Positions 8,818-17,638 of a stretch of 64,000 nucleotides of DNA are shown here, in pieces; the first letter of the stretch is position 1; every line of letters starts with the position of its first letter. Source of the stretch: Bradyrhizobium sp. CCGB01. GTDB lineage: Bacteria > Pseudomonadota > Alphaproteobacteria > Rhizobiales > Xanthobacteraceae. The position numbers and the translations under genes were made by a program. The stretch lies in contig NZ_JANADK010000001.1 of NCBI RefSeq assembly GCF_024199795.1, positions 2,108,001 through 2,172,000 of the forward strand, given 5' to 3'. The notes under the pieces were generated by a model, which made no database searches, was not told the DNA's origin, and saw nothing but the letters and a program-made list of their open reading frames with translations.

Positions 8818-9891
8818 ATGGCCTCGATCTCGATCCGCAACCTCACCAAACGCTACGGCAATTTCACCGTGATCCCCGATCTCAATCTGGAGATCGCGGA
8901 CCACGAATTCGTCGTGTTCGTCGGCCCGTCCGGCTGCGGCAAGTCGACCTTGCTGCGGATCATCGCAGGGCTGGAGCCGATCTCGTCGGGCGATCTCTAC
9001 ATCGGCGACAAGCGCGTCAACGGCGTGCAGGCCGCGCAGCGCGACATCGCCATGGTGTTCCAGGACTACGCGCTCTATCCGCACATGCGGGTCTACGACA
9101 ACATGTCGTTTGCGCTGGAATTGCGGGGCACGCCGAAGGCGGAGATCGACGCCCGCGTGAAGCGCGCCGCCGCTCTGCTGCACATCGAGCCTTATCTGGA
9201 CCGAAAGCCGAAGGAGCTCTCCGGAGGCCAGCGCCAGCGCGTCGCCATGGGCCGCGCCATCGTGCGCAATCCCAAGGCGTTCCTGTTCGACGAGCCGCTC
9301 TCCAATCTCGATGCCAAGCTGCGCGGGCAGGTGCGCGCCGAGATCAAGGCGCTGTCGCAGGAGCTGAAGACCACCATGGTCTTCGTCACCCACGACCAGA
9401 TCGAGGCCATGACCATGGCCGACCGCATCGTGGTGCTCCAGAGCGGCACGATCCAGCAATACGACACGCCGGAGACGGTCTACGAGCGGCCGGCCAACCA
9501 GTTCGTCGCGGGCTTCATCGGTTCGCCCGCGATGAACTTCTTCCCGGTCGAATGGCGCCAGGAGCGCGCGATCCTTTCGCAAGGTGGAACGTTGGTGCCG
9601 CTGGACGGCGAGACCGCAGCCCGCCTGAGCAAGGCCGGCAGCGCCGTGCTGGGCATTCGCCCCGAACATTTCGCCGTCGCGCCCGACGCCGCCGATGGCA
9701 TCGCCATCAATGTCAGGCTGGTCGAGCCGCTCGGATCGGATACGCTGATCCATTTCGATCTCGCCGGCGTCTCCGCCATCGCGCGGGTCGATCCGTCGCT
9801 GCGGCCGAAGGTCGGCGATCGGCTCAGCCTCCGTCCGCAGCCGGGCAAAACGCATTTGTTCGATGCCGCCAACGGACAGGTTTTGCGGTGA
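8818..9891 (+). CDS. Sugar ABC transporter ATP-binding protein (UgpC/MalK type)
   Basis: 357-residue ATPase. Walker A is GPSGCGKST (36-44), signature LSGGQ (134-138) and Walker B ends in DEP (158-160), followed by VFVTHD. A C-terminal TOBE/regulatory region from about 235 is present, as in MalK. It completes the importer encoded at 4716-7798. The last four bases overlap the GTG start of the kinase gene, implying translational coupling. Confidence 0.94.
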   Translation: MASISIRNLTKRYGNFTVIPDLNLEIADHEFVVFVGPSGCGKSTLLRIIAGLEPISSGDLYIGDKRVNGVQAAQRDIAMVFQDYALYPHMRVYDNMSFALELRGTPKAEIDARVKRAAALLHIEPYLDRKPKELSGGQRQRVAMGRAIVRNPKAFLFDEPLSNLDAKLRGQVRAEIKALSQELKTTMVFVTHDQIEAMTMADRIVVLQSGTIQQYDTPETVYERPANQFVAGFIGSPAMNFFPVEWRQERAILSQGGTLVPLDGETAARLSKAGSAVLGIRPEHFAVAPDAADGIAINVRLVEPLGSDTLIHFDLAGVSAIARVDPSLRPKVGDRLSLRPQPGKTHLFDAANGQVLR

Positions 9892-10847
9892 GCGCGTCGG
9901 CGAACATCGGTGATCTCTCGGTGCTGGCGGACGTCGCGTCCGGCGCAAGGCCCGTGCGCGTGATCTGCCTCGGGCTGTCGGCGCTCGACCAGGTCTGGCG
10001 CGTCGATCGGCCTTTCGCGGGCGGAAGCGAGAAGATCAAGGCCACCGGCTACGGCACGCTCGGCGGCGGCATGGCCGCCAATGCGAGCGTCGCGGTGGCA
10101 AAGCTCGGCGCGTCCGTCGCGTTCTGGGGGCGGGCAGGGAATGATGCCGCCGGGCATGAGATGAAAGCGGCCTTCACCGCTGAAGGCGTCGATGTCGAGA
10201 ACTTTCGGCTGTTTCCGGATGGCCGCTCGTCGGTGTCAGGCGTCATCGTCGACAGCCACGGCGAGCGGCAGATCGTGAACTTTCGCGGCCTTTATCCTGA
10301 AGCCGCGGACTGGCTTCCGCTCGAAGCGGTCGCCCGCGCATCGTCCGTGCTGGCCGACCCGCGCTGGGTCGAGGGTGCCGCGACGCTGTTCCGCGAGGCG
10401 CGGGCGCGCGGCATTGCGACGGTGCTCGACGGCGACATGGCCGAGCCTGATGTGTTCGAGCGGCTGCTGCCGCTGACCGACCACGCGATCTTCTCCGAGC
10501 CGGCGCTCGCCGCCTTTGCCGGTTCCGCCGAAGATAAATCTCTGGCTGCGCTCGCGCGCTTCGGCTGCCGCGTCATCGCCGTCACGCGCGGCGAGGGCGG
10601 CGTCAGCTGGTGCGAGAGCGGCCAGCTGCACCGGCAGGCCGCCTATGCCGTCGACGTCGTCGACACCACAGGCGCGGGCGACGTCTTCCACGGCGCCTAT
10701 GCGCTGGCGATCGGCGCTGGTCTCGACGCCCGCGCCGCGATGGCGTTCTCGGCGGCCACGGCCGCCATGAAATGCCGCCACGCCGGCGGCCGCAACGGAA
10801 TCCCCGATATCAACGAGTGTCTAGTATTTATGAGGACGAAGCCATGA
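9888..10847 (+). CDS. PfkB-family ketose kinase, YihV (sulfofructose kinase)-like
   Basis: 319-residue carbohydrate kinase beginning at a GTG that overlaps the stop of the ATPase gene. PfkB signatures are the N-terminal GGGMAANAS (59-67) and DTTGAGD (259-265), with D265 the likely base. From memory it shares several unusual blocks with E. coli YihV: LADxRW (155-160), VLDGD (179-183), DHAIFSEP (198-205), DVFHGA and a C-terminal GGRxGIPD. That makes a keto-sugar phosphate-accepting route plausible. It overlaps the aldolase start by four bases, so kinase and aldolase are probably coupled steps. The real substrate (sulfofructose, tagatose or another 2-ketose) is not determined. Confidence 0.85.
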   Translation: MSASANIGDLSVLADVASGARPVRVICLGLSALDQVWRVDRPFAGGSEKIKATGYGTLGGGMAANASVAVAKLGASVAFWGRAGNDAAGHEMKAAFTAEGVDVENFRLFPDGRSSVSGVIVDSHGERQIVNFRGLYPEAADWLPLEAVARASSVLADPRWVEGAATLFREARARGIATVLDGDMAEPDVFERLLPLTDHAIFSEPALAAFAGSAEDKSLAALARFGCRVIAVTRGEGGVSWCESGQLHRQAAYAVDVVDTTGAGDVFHGAYALAIGAGLDARAAMAFSAATAAMKCRHAGGRNGIPDINECLVFMRTKP

Positions 10848-11881
10848 GAACGATTGGAAAGAACCGCGGCCTGGCACGGCTTGCTGACGCGGACGGCCAC
10901 TTTCGCATGGTCGCGCTGGATCAGCGACCGCCACTGTTCGATGCCATCGCGAAGGCAAAAGGCATCACGCGGGAGCAGGTCGAATATTCCGACGTCACGG
11001 CGGCCAAGCGCCTCCTCGTCGAAAACCTCGCGCCGCATTGCAGCTCGATGCTGTTCGATCCGAATTTCGCTGTGCCTGCCGCGATCGACCTGCTGCCGCC
11101 GCGCTGCGGCCTGATCATGACCCTTGAGGAGCACCGCGTCGAGGAGACCGCGGGCGGCCGCAAGTCGCGTGCCATCACCAATTGGAGCGTGGAGAAGATC
11201 CGCGCCATGGGCGGCGACGCCGTCAAGGTGCTGGCCTGGTACCGGCCGGACGCCGATGCCGCGGTGAACGAGCACCAAAAGAAGTTCGTGCGCGAGATCG
11301 GCGAGGACTGCGCCCGCCACGATATTCCGTACGTGCTCGAACTGCTGGTCTATCCGTTCCTCGGCAGCGCCAATCATACCGCCGACTACGTGGAATCGCC
11401 CGGCAAGCTCCCGGGCCTCGTCATCGACAGCGTGCGCGAGTTTGCCAAGCCGGAATATGGCGTCGATCTTCTCAAGCTGGAGAGCCCGCTGGCGGCCAAC
11501 AGCCTGCCGGCCCGTGACGGCAGCGCGGAAGCCAAGGCCGCACAGAAGGAGTTCGATGCGATCGGCGATATCTGCCGCGGGCGCAACATCCCTTGGGTGC
11601 TGCTATCGGGCGGTGCTGCGCCGGAGAAATTCGAGCGTGTGCTCGACTACTCCTATGCCGCAGGTGCTAGCGGCTTCCTGGCGGGTCGCACCATCTGGCT
11701 CGATGCCGTCCTGAAGAATTTCCCCGACCGTGCGGCGGTGTCGGCGAGCCTGCGCAAGGATGGTCTCAATGTGCTGGAACGGCTCAGCGAGCTGACCACG
11801 GCCAAGGGCGCGGCGTGGAAAGCGCGCTTCCCGGGATTCACTGACATCAAGCAGGAAGGTGACTTCGCGCGCGCTTACTGA
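10844..11881 (+). CDS. LacD/YihT-like class I ketose-(bis)phosphate aldolase
   Basis: 345-residue aldolase of the tagatose-1,6-bisphosphate/sulfofructose-1-phosphate type. Readable family marks are VALDQR (23-28), a beta-barrel with VKVLAWYRPD, the probable Schiff-base lysine K211 in DLLKLESP, and LLSGGA plus GASGFLAGR near the phosphate site. It would split the phosphorylated ketose made by the preceding kinase into dihydroxyacetone phosphate and an aldehyde. The start ATG overlaps the kinase stop. It is longer than E. coli YihT (about 290 residues) and closer in size to LacD (about 325). Confidence 0.84.
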   Translation: MRTIGKNRGLARLADADGHFRMVALDQRPPLFDAIAKAKGITREQVEYSDVTAAKRLLVENLAPHCSSMLFDPNFAVPAAIDLLPPRCGLIMTLEEHRVEETAGGRKSRAITNWSVEKIRAMGGDAVKVLAWYRPDADAAVNEHQKKFVREIGEDCARHDIPYVLELLVYPFLGSANHTADYVESPGKLPGLVIDSVREFAKPEYGVDLLKLESPLAANSLPARDGSAEAKAAQKEFDAIGDICRGRNIPWVLLSGGAAPEKFERVLDYSYAAGASGFLAGRTIWLDAVLKNFPDRAAVSASLRKDGLNVLERLSELTTAKGAAWKARFPGFTDIKQEGDFARAY

Positions 11882-11920
11882 GATGGTGGCGGCTCCGCGT
11901 CGTCTCGCAGGATCTGCAAC

Positions 11921-13045
11921 ATGACCGACAGCTTCACCATCCGCTCGATCGAGGCGTTCTGCTATCGCTACCCGCTGGCGACGCCGGTGGTGACCTCGTT
12001 CGGCAAGATGCTCAACCGTCCCGCCGTCTTCGTTCGCGCAATCGACGAGGACGGCGCCGAGGGATGGGGTGAAGCCTGGTCGAACTTTCCGGCACCGGGC
12101 GCGGAGCATCGCGCCCGGCTCGTCAACGAAGTCCTTGCGCCGGGCCTCGTCGGGCGCAGGTTCGACGGTCCCGGCCAGGCCTTCGAGGTTCTGACCAAAG
12201 GCACCGAAGTTCTCGCCCTTCAATGCGGTGAGCCCGGTCCGTTTGCGCAGGCGATTTCGGGCATCGATCTGGCGCTGTGGGACCTCTCAGCGCGCCGGCA
12301 GCGCTTGCCGTTGTGGCGGCTGCTCGGCGGACAGTCGAGCAGGATCAAGGTCTATGCCAGCGGCATCAATCCCGGCGGTGCAGCGCAGACGGCGGAAGCT
12401 GCGCTCAAGCGCGGCCATCGCGCGCTGAAGCTGAAGGTCGGCTTCGGAGCCGAGACCGACCTCGCCAACCTCTCTGCGCTGCGCGCCATCATCGGCACGG
12501 GCATGCTCGCCACCGACGCCAATCAGGGCTGGTCGGTGGATCAGGCACTGGAAATGCTGCCGCACCTCGCCGCATTCGATTTGCGCTGGCTGGAGGAGCC
12601 TATCCGCGCCGACCGGCCGCGCGAGGAATGGCGCAAGCTGCGCGCGGCCGCGAAGATGCCGATTGCCGCCGGCGAGAACATTTCCAGCGTGGAAGACTTC
12701 AAGGAGGTCCTCGCAGAAGACGTGCTCGGCGTGGTCCAGCCCGACATCGCGAAATGGGGCGGGCTCAGCGCCTGCGCCGCAATCGCGCGCGACATTCTGA
12801 AATCGGGCAAGATTTTCTGCCCGCATTATCTCGGCGGCGGCATCGGACTGCTGGCCTCGGCGCATCTGCTCGCCGGCATCGGCGGCGACGGCTGGCTCGA
12901 GGTCGACGCCAACGACAATCCGCTGCGCGACCGGTTCTGCGGTGCCGTTGCCAATGTCACTGATGGTACGATCGTCCTCGGCGAGGAACCGGGGCTCGGG
13001 TTCACGCCAGACCTGACAGGGATCGCGAACTATCGCAGCCTGTAG
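11921..13045 (+). CDS. Mandelate racemase/muconate lactonizing enzyme family dehydratase
   Basis: Enolase-superfamily protein of 374 residues. The barrel carries K170 and K172 (KLK), metal ligands D199 (TDAN), E225 (EEP) and E251 (AAGEN), and H302 in CPHYLGGGIG, the layout of the mandelate-racemase subgroup. Members dehydrate sugar acids or racemise 2-hydroxy acids. It follows the aldolase by 39 bases and ends the sugar operon. A role as sugar-acid dehydratase fits the dehydrogenases nearby, but how this joins the kinase-aldolase steps is unclear. Confidence 0.87.
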   Translation: MTDSFTIRSIEAFCYRYPLATPVVTSFGKMLNRPAVFVRAIDEDGAEGWGEAWSNFPAPGAEHRARLVNEVLAPGLVGRRFDGPGQAFEVLTKGTEVLALQCGEPGPFAQAISGIDLALWDLSARRQRLPLWRLLGGQSSRIKVYASGINPGGAAQTAEAALKRGHRALKLKVGFGAETDLANLSALRAIIGTGMLATDANQGWSVDQALEMLPHLAAFDLRWLEEPIRADRPREEWRKLRAAAKMPIAAGENISSVEDFKEVLAEDVLGVVQPDIAKWGGLSACAAIARDILKSGKIFCPHYLGGGIGLLASAHLLAGIGGDGWLEVDANDNPLRDRFCGAVANVTDGTIVLGEEPGLGFTPDLTGIANYRSL

Positions 13046-13290
13046 ACGGCTCCGACGCCGGCGTCGTCGCGCGCCGCGCCGGCGAGTTTCCCCTTGCGTT
13101 CTATTCCTTGTCGCGGAAAGCTCCCGGGGCGATGGGCAGCCGCATCACATTTCATAGCGGCGGCCCGAGCCATGTCGTGTTGCGCTTGAAAATCAAAGTT
13201 CGTTCTGCTCATTAGAGGGCTGAAATTGCGCTGCAACATGCGCAAAAAAGCCCATCGACTAAAGTCGATAGCCAGCGAGGAAACGAAATA

Positions 13291-14523
13291 ATGCGCAAGC
13301 TCACTTTGGCCATTGCCGTGATCGCCCCGATGCTCGGTCATGCCGCGTCGGCCGAGGATACCATCAAGATCGGCTATATCGATCCGCTCTCGGGCGGCGG
13401 CGCCAGCGTCGGCGAAGGTGGTTTGAAGACATTCCAGTATCTGGCCGACGAGCTCAACGCCAAGGGCGGCATCCTTGGCAAGAAGATCGAGATCGTTCCG
13501 CTCGACAACAAGACCAATCCGCAGGAGAGCCTGGTGCAGGCCCAGAAGGCGATCGACGCCGGGGTCCACTACATCACGCAGGGCAACGGCTCGTCCGTCG
13601 CCGCGGCGCTGTCGGATTTCGTCACCAAGAACAACACGCGCAATCCCGGCAAGGAAGTCCTGTACTTCAACTACGCCGCCGTCGATCCGAGCCTGACCAA
13701 CGAGAAGTGCAGCTTCTGGCATTTCCGCTGGGATGCGAGCTCCGACATCAAGATGGAGGCGCTCACCAGCTACATGAAGGACGTCCCGTCGATCAAGAAG
13801 GTGTACCTGATCAACCAGGACTATTCGTTCGGTCAGTCCGTCCGCACCGATGCGCGCAAGATGCTCGGCGCCAAGCGCCCCGACATCCAGATCGTCGGCG
13901 ACGAGCTGCACCCGCTGCTCAAGGTCACCGACTTCTCGCCCTACATCGCCAAGATCAAGGCGTCCGGCGCCGACAGCGTCGTCACCGGCAATTGGGGCCA
14001 GGACATTGCGCTGCTGCTCAAGGCCGCCGCGGATGCCGGTCTGAAGGTCAACTGGTACACCTATTATGCGGGTGGCGCCGGCGGTCCGACCGCGATCAAG
14101 CAGACCGGTCTCGATCACCAGGTGTTCCAGATCACCGAGGGCTTCGCCAATTCGGGCAACCAGGCCGCGATGGACTTCGAGAAGTCCTTCCGCGCCAAGG
14201 CCAACATGTCGCTCTGGTATCCGCGTGCGGTCAACGAGATGCGCATGTTCAAGGCCGCGGCCGAGAAGGCCAACTCGATCGAACCCGTGAAGGTGGCGGC
14301 GGCGCTCGAGGACCTGAAGTTCGAGGTTCTCGACGGCGGCCAGGGTGTTATGCGCAAGGACGACCACCAGTTCTTCCAGCCGATCTACATCTCCTCCTTC
14401 GGCAAACTCGCCGCCAACGAGCCGTTCGACGAGGAGAACACCGGTTGGGGCTGGCACCTGGTCTCGAAGGTCGACACGCCGCAGGCCATGGTCTCCACGA
14501 CCTGCAAGATGGTGCGGCCGTAA
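13291..14523 (+). CDS. livK: Branched-chain amino acid-type ABC transporter substrate-binding protein
   Basis: 410-residue periplasmic binding protein of the Leu/Ile/Val type (type I fold). The signal peptide ends at about AASA-ED and the mature protein begins with the family strand IKIGYIDPLSGGGASVG. The ATG at 13291 has a GAGGAAA site. It heads a complete importer (livHMGF) with a structured 120-base gap before the permeases, which normally sets the binding protein at higher level. The ligand could be amino acids, aromatic acids or other organic acids; sequence alone does not tell. The gene symbol denotes family, not proven specificity. Confidence 0.9.
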   Translation: MRKLTLAIAVIAPMLGHAASAEDTIKIGYIDPLSGGGASVGEGGLKTFQYLADELNAKGGILGKKIEIVPLDNKTNPQESLVQAQKAIDAGVHYITQGNGSSVAAALSDFVTKNNTRNPGKEVLYFNYAAVDPSLTNEKCSFWHFRWDASSDIKMEALTSYMKDVPSIKKVYLINQDYSFGQSVRTDARKMLGAKRPDIQIVGDELHPLLKVTDFSPYIAKIKASGADSVVTGNWGQDIALLLKAAADAGLKVNWYTYYAGGAGGPTAIKQTGLDHQVFQITEGFANSGNQAAMDFEKSFRAKANMSLWYPRAVNEMRMFKAAAEKANSIEPVKVAAALEDLKFEVLDGGQGVMRKDDHQFFQPIYISSFGKLAANEPFDEENTGWGWHLVSKVDTPQAMVSTTCKMVRP

Positions 14524-14538
14524 TCACGACATCCGTCG

Positions 14539-14578
14539 TTTTCCCGCGGCCGCCATCGGTCGCGGGAAAATGGCGGCC
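14539..14578 (+). other. Mutually exclusive hairpins between livK-like and livH-like genes
   Basis: Two perfect stems compete. TTTTCCCGCG (14539-14548) pairs with CGCGGGAAAA (14561-14570), while GGCCGCCAT (14548-14556) pairs with ATGGCGGCC (14570-14578). They share bases, so only one can form. Neither is followed by a U tract. This may be an mRNA-stabilising or processing element that lowers permease expression relative to the binding protein. Confidence 0.55.
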
Positions 14579-14643
14579 GGACGACGTTTGATTGGACGAT
14601 GTTCACCCGGGGCCATCAGGCCCCGGCCGGAGACGAGTGCGCT

Positions 14644-15591
14644 GTGCTTGAACTCATTGTCATTTCGACCCTGAACGGCGTGCTGTTCGGCATGCTGCTC
14701 TTCCTGCTGTCGAGCGGGCTGACCGTCATCTTCAGCATGATGGGCGTGCTCAACTTCGCCCATGCCAGCTTCTACATGCTCGGCGCCTTCTTCGGCTTCC
14801 AGCTCACCAAGTGGATCGGCTTCTGGCCGGCGCTGGTGCTCGCGCCGCTGCTGGTCGGTGCGATCGGCATGGCGGTGGAGCGCTACGGCCTGCGCAACAC
14901 CCACAAGCACGGTCATGTCGCCGAATTGCTGCTGACGTTCGGTCTCGCGTTTGCGATCGAAGAAATCGTCTCGATGATCTGGGGCAAGAGCCCGGTCGAC
15001 TACCGCGTCCCGGCGCTGCTCGACTTCCCGGCCTTCACGATCTTCTCGACCAACTATCCCGCCTACAAGATCTTCATGCTGGCCGTGTCGGTCGTGATCT
15101 TCGTCGCGCTCCTGATCGTGCTCAAGCGCACCCGCGTCGGCCTGATCGTGCAGGCGGCGTTGACGCATCCGCACATGGTCGGGCATCTCGGCCACAATGT
15201 CGGGCGCGTGTTCATGGTGGTGTTCGGCGTCGGCAGCGCGCTCGCCGGCATTGCCGGCGTCATTGCGGGCCCGGCCCTGGTGACGCAGTCGGACATGGCC
15301 GCGGCACTCGGACCCATCCTGTTCGTCGTCATCGTGTTCGGCGGCCTCGGCTCCTTGCCCGGCGCTTTCATCGCCTCGCTGGTCATCGGCCTGGTGCAGA
15401 CTTTTGCGGTCGCGCTGAACGGCTCGCTGGCGAGTGCATTCGGACCGCTCGATCCATCGGCGGGGCCGTCCGTGCTCACCGACATCTGGAATGTCACGAT
15501 CGCGCAGGTCGCGCCGATCGTTCCCTATATGCTGCTGGTGCTCATTCTGATCGTTCGCCCCATGGGCCTGATGGGGACGCGCGAGTCATGA
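14644..15591 (+). CDS. livH: Branched-chain amino acid-type ABC permease LivH
   Basis: 315-residue inner-membrane permease with 8-9 hydrophobic segments and the typical LivH opening (LELIVISTLNGVLFGMLLFL). I chose the GTG at 14644, preceded by a GGAGACGAG site, because it matches the family N-terminus; an upstream ATG at 14599 would add 15 atypical residues. Its stop overlaps the start of livM by four bases. Confidence 0.9.
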   Translation: MLELIVISTLNGVLFGMLLFLLSSGLTVIFSMMGVLNFAHASFYMLGAFFGFQLTKWIGFWPALVLAPLLVGAIGMAVERYGLRNTHKHGHVAELLLTFGLAFAIEEIVSMIWGKSPVDYRVPALLDFPAFTIFSTNYPAYKIFMLAVSVVIFVALLIVLKRTRVGLIVQAALTHPHMVGHLGHNVGRVFMVVFGVGSALAGIAGVIAGPALVTQSDMAAALGPILFVVIVFGGLGSLPGAFIASLVIGLVQTFAVALNGSLASAFGPLDPSAGPSVLTDIWNVTIAQVAPIVPYMLLVLILIVRPMGLMGTRES

Positions 15592-16880
15592 CGACTGTAA
15601 AGAGTTCGGCATCGAAGGCCACGGCGACTCCCGCCGGCGGCAGCCTGCGCTTCTATGGTGTCTGGCTGATCGGCATCGCCGCGCTGATCGTCCTGCCGAT
15701 GATCTTCTCCTCCGGCGGCTCGCTGACGTCGTTCAGCCTGATCGGCATCGCGATCGTCTTCGCGCTCTCCTACAATATCCTGCTCGGCCAGACCGGCCTG
15801 TTGTCGTTCGGTCACGCCGTGCACTACGGCCTCGGCGGTTTCGCGGCCTGTCACATGATGAACGCGGTGGTCTCGCACGGCTGGCCGATCCCGCTGCCGT
15901 TCATCCCGCTGTTCGGCGGGATCGGTGGTCTGGTTTTCGCGATCATCATCGGCTGGGTCATGACCAAGCGCGCCGGCACCGTGTTCGCGATGATCTCGCT
16001 CGGCATCGGCGAATTGGTGGCGTCGTCTTCGCTGATCCTGCGCTCGGTGTTCGGCGGCGAAGCCGGCATCACCACGGATCGCACCGCGCTGCCCAAGATG
16101 TTCGGCTGGTCGTTCGGGCCGCAGCTTCAGGTGTACTATTTGATCGCGTTCTGGCTGGTGCTGTCGGCGATCGCGATGTACGCGCTGACGCGGACGCCGC
16201 TCGGGCGGATCAGCAACGCGGTCCGCGACAATCCCGAGCGCGTCCAGTTCATCGGCTACGATCCTCACGTGGTCCGCTATCTCGCCTTCTGCTTTGCCGG
16301 GTTCTTCGCCGGCGTCGCCGGTGGCCTCGCCGCGATCAATTTCGAGATCGCTAACTCCGCCTATCTCGGCGCGATCCAGTCCGGCCTCGTGCTGTTCTCC
16401 ACGTTCATCGGCGGCACCGCCTATTTCTTCGGCCCGATCCTCGGTGCGATCCTCGTCACCTATCTCCAGCTCGGGCTGACCAGCGTCACCAGCGTCTGGC
16501 AGCTCTATTTCGGCATCATCTTCATCGGCATCGTGATGTTCTCGCCCGGCGGCATCGCCGGCTTGCTCATGATGCACCGGCCGCTGGTTCGCGCGGGAAC
16601 GTTGTGGACCGTGATCCCGTCCTATCTCGTCGCTGTTGTGCCGACCGTGGCGCTCGCCTGCGGCGTCATCCTGACCATCGAGACGGTCGCGCGGTATTCC
16701 GGCGGCGAGGCTATCAACCTGTTCGGGATAGCATTCAACCCGAAATCGCCGGTGACATGGATTTCTGCCGCGGTCCTCGTGGTCGGCGGCGCGTTCGTCG
16801 CGCGGCTGACCTGGCGGCGGATCGCGGACGCGTGGGACAGGGCTGCGACTGTCGCCCGTGACCGGGGGTATCTGGCATGA
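15588..16880 (+). CDS. livM: Branched-chain amino acid-type ABC permease LivM with C-terminal extension
   Basis: 430-residue inner-membrane permease. The core (to about residue 325) has the LivM features, including the NILLGQTGLLSFGHAVHYG segment and RDNPERVQFIGYDP loop. Beyond it lies an extra region of roughly 100 residues with two or three more hydrophobic segments and a basic tail, longer than the usual LivM of about 320-360 residues. It starts within the stop of livH and ends within the start of livG, both by four-base overlaps. Confidence 0.9.
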   Translation: MTTVKSSASKATATPAGGSLRFYGVWLIGIAALIVLPMIFSSGGSLTSFSLIGIAIVFALSYNILLGQTGLLSFGHAVHYGLGGFAACHMMNAVVSHGWPIPLPFIPLFGGIGGLVFAIIIGWVMTKRAGTVFAMISLGIGELVASSSLILRSVFGGEAGITTDRTALPKMFGWSFGPQLQVYYLIAFWLVLSAIAMYALTRTPLGRISNAVRDNPERVQFIGYDPHVVRYLAFCFAGFFAGVAGGLAAINFEIANSAYLGAIQSGLVLFSTFIGGTAYFFGPILGAILVTYLQLGLTSVTSVWQLYFGIIFIGIVMFSPGGIAGLLMMHRPLVRAGTLWTVIPSYLVAVVPTVALACGVILTIETVARYSGGEAINLFGIAFNPKSPVTWISAAVLVVGGAFVARLTWRRIADAWDRAATVARDRGYLA

Positions 16881-17638
16881 GCGAAGCCAAGGCCACAGCC
16901 ATCGAAGTCCGCGCCGTCGAAAAGCGCTTCGGCAATGTCGGCATCATCCGTGACCTCAATCTCAGCGTCGCGAAAGGCGAGCGTCACGCCGTCATCGGTC
17001 CGAACGGCGCCGGAAAATCCACGACGTTCAACCTGATCAGCGGCCACATCCAGCCGACCTCGGGCGAGGTGAAGCTGAACGGTGATGTGATCTCGGGCCT
17101 GCGGCCGTTCGAGATCAACCGGCGCGGCCTGTCGCGCTCGTTCCAGGTCACCAACGTGTTCGCCCGCATGTCGGTCTGGGAGAACGTCCGCTGTGCCGTG
17201 CTGTGGGCGACGGGACATCGCTACGCCTTCTGGAAGAACGTCGACAGCCTGCCGGAGGTGCGCGATCGCACGGCGCAGATCCTGGACGACATCCACCTGA
17301 CGCACCGGCGCGACGTTCCGGCGGGACTTCTGACCTACGCCGAGCAGCGCGAGCTCGAGATCGGCATCACCATCGCGAGCGGGGCCACCGTCGTGATGCT
17401 GGACGAGCCGACCGCCGGCATGAGCCATGCCGAAACCGACCGCGCGGTGGCGCTGATCCGGCGGCTGACCGAGGGCAAGACCCTCGTCATCGTCGAGCAC
17501 GACATGAGCGTCGTGTTCGGCCTTGCCGACCGCATCTCGGTTCTCGTTTACGGCCACATCATCGCATCGGGCACGCCGGAAGAGATCCGGCGCGATCCGA
17601 AGGTCAAGGAAGCCTATCTCGGCGAGGAAGCGCACTGA
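16877..17638 (+). CDS. livG: Branched-chain amino acid-type ABC ATPase LivG
   Basis: 253-residue ATPase with Walker A GPNGAGKST (41-49), a Q-loop region SRSFQVTN, Walker B VVMLDEPTAGMS and an H-loop histidine in IVEHDM. The signature segment reads LTYAEQRELEIG in place of a canonical LSGGQ, which is common in LivG-type proteins (LSYGxQR). It overlaps livM upstream and touches livF downstream by one base, so the operon is tightly coupled. Confidence 0.92.
   Translation: MSEAKATAIEVRAVEKRFGNVGIIRDLNLSVAKGERHAVIGPNGAGKSTTFNLISGHIQPTSGEVKLNGDVISGLRPFEINRRGLSRSFQVTNVFARMSVWENVRCAVLWATGHRYAFWKNVDSLPEVRDRTAQILDDIHLTHRRDVPAGLLTYAEQRELEIGITIASGATVVMLDEPTAGMSHAETDRAVALIRRLTEGKTLVIVEHDMSVVFGLADRISVLVYGHIIASGTPEEIRRDPKVKEAYLGEEAH

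Noticed and set aside
2726..13045. Complete sulfoquinovose (sulfo-EMP) pathway
   Set aside because: Kinase and aldolase resemble YihV and YihT, but no sulfoquinovosidase, SQ isomerase, SLA reductase or sulfonate exporter is present, so the full pathway cannot be claimed.
13030..14457. 475-codon minus-strand frame opposite the LivK-like gene
   Set aside because: Shadow frame with Arg/Val/Glu bias and no recognisable domain.
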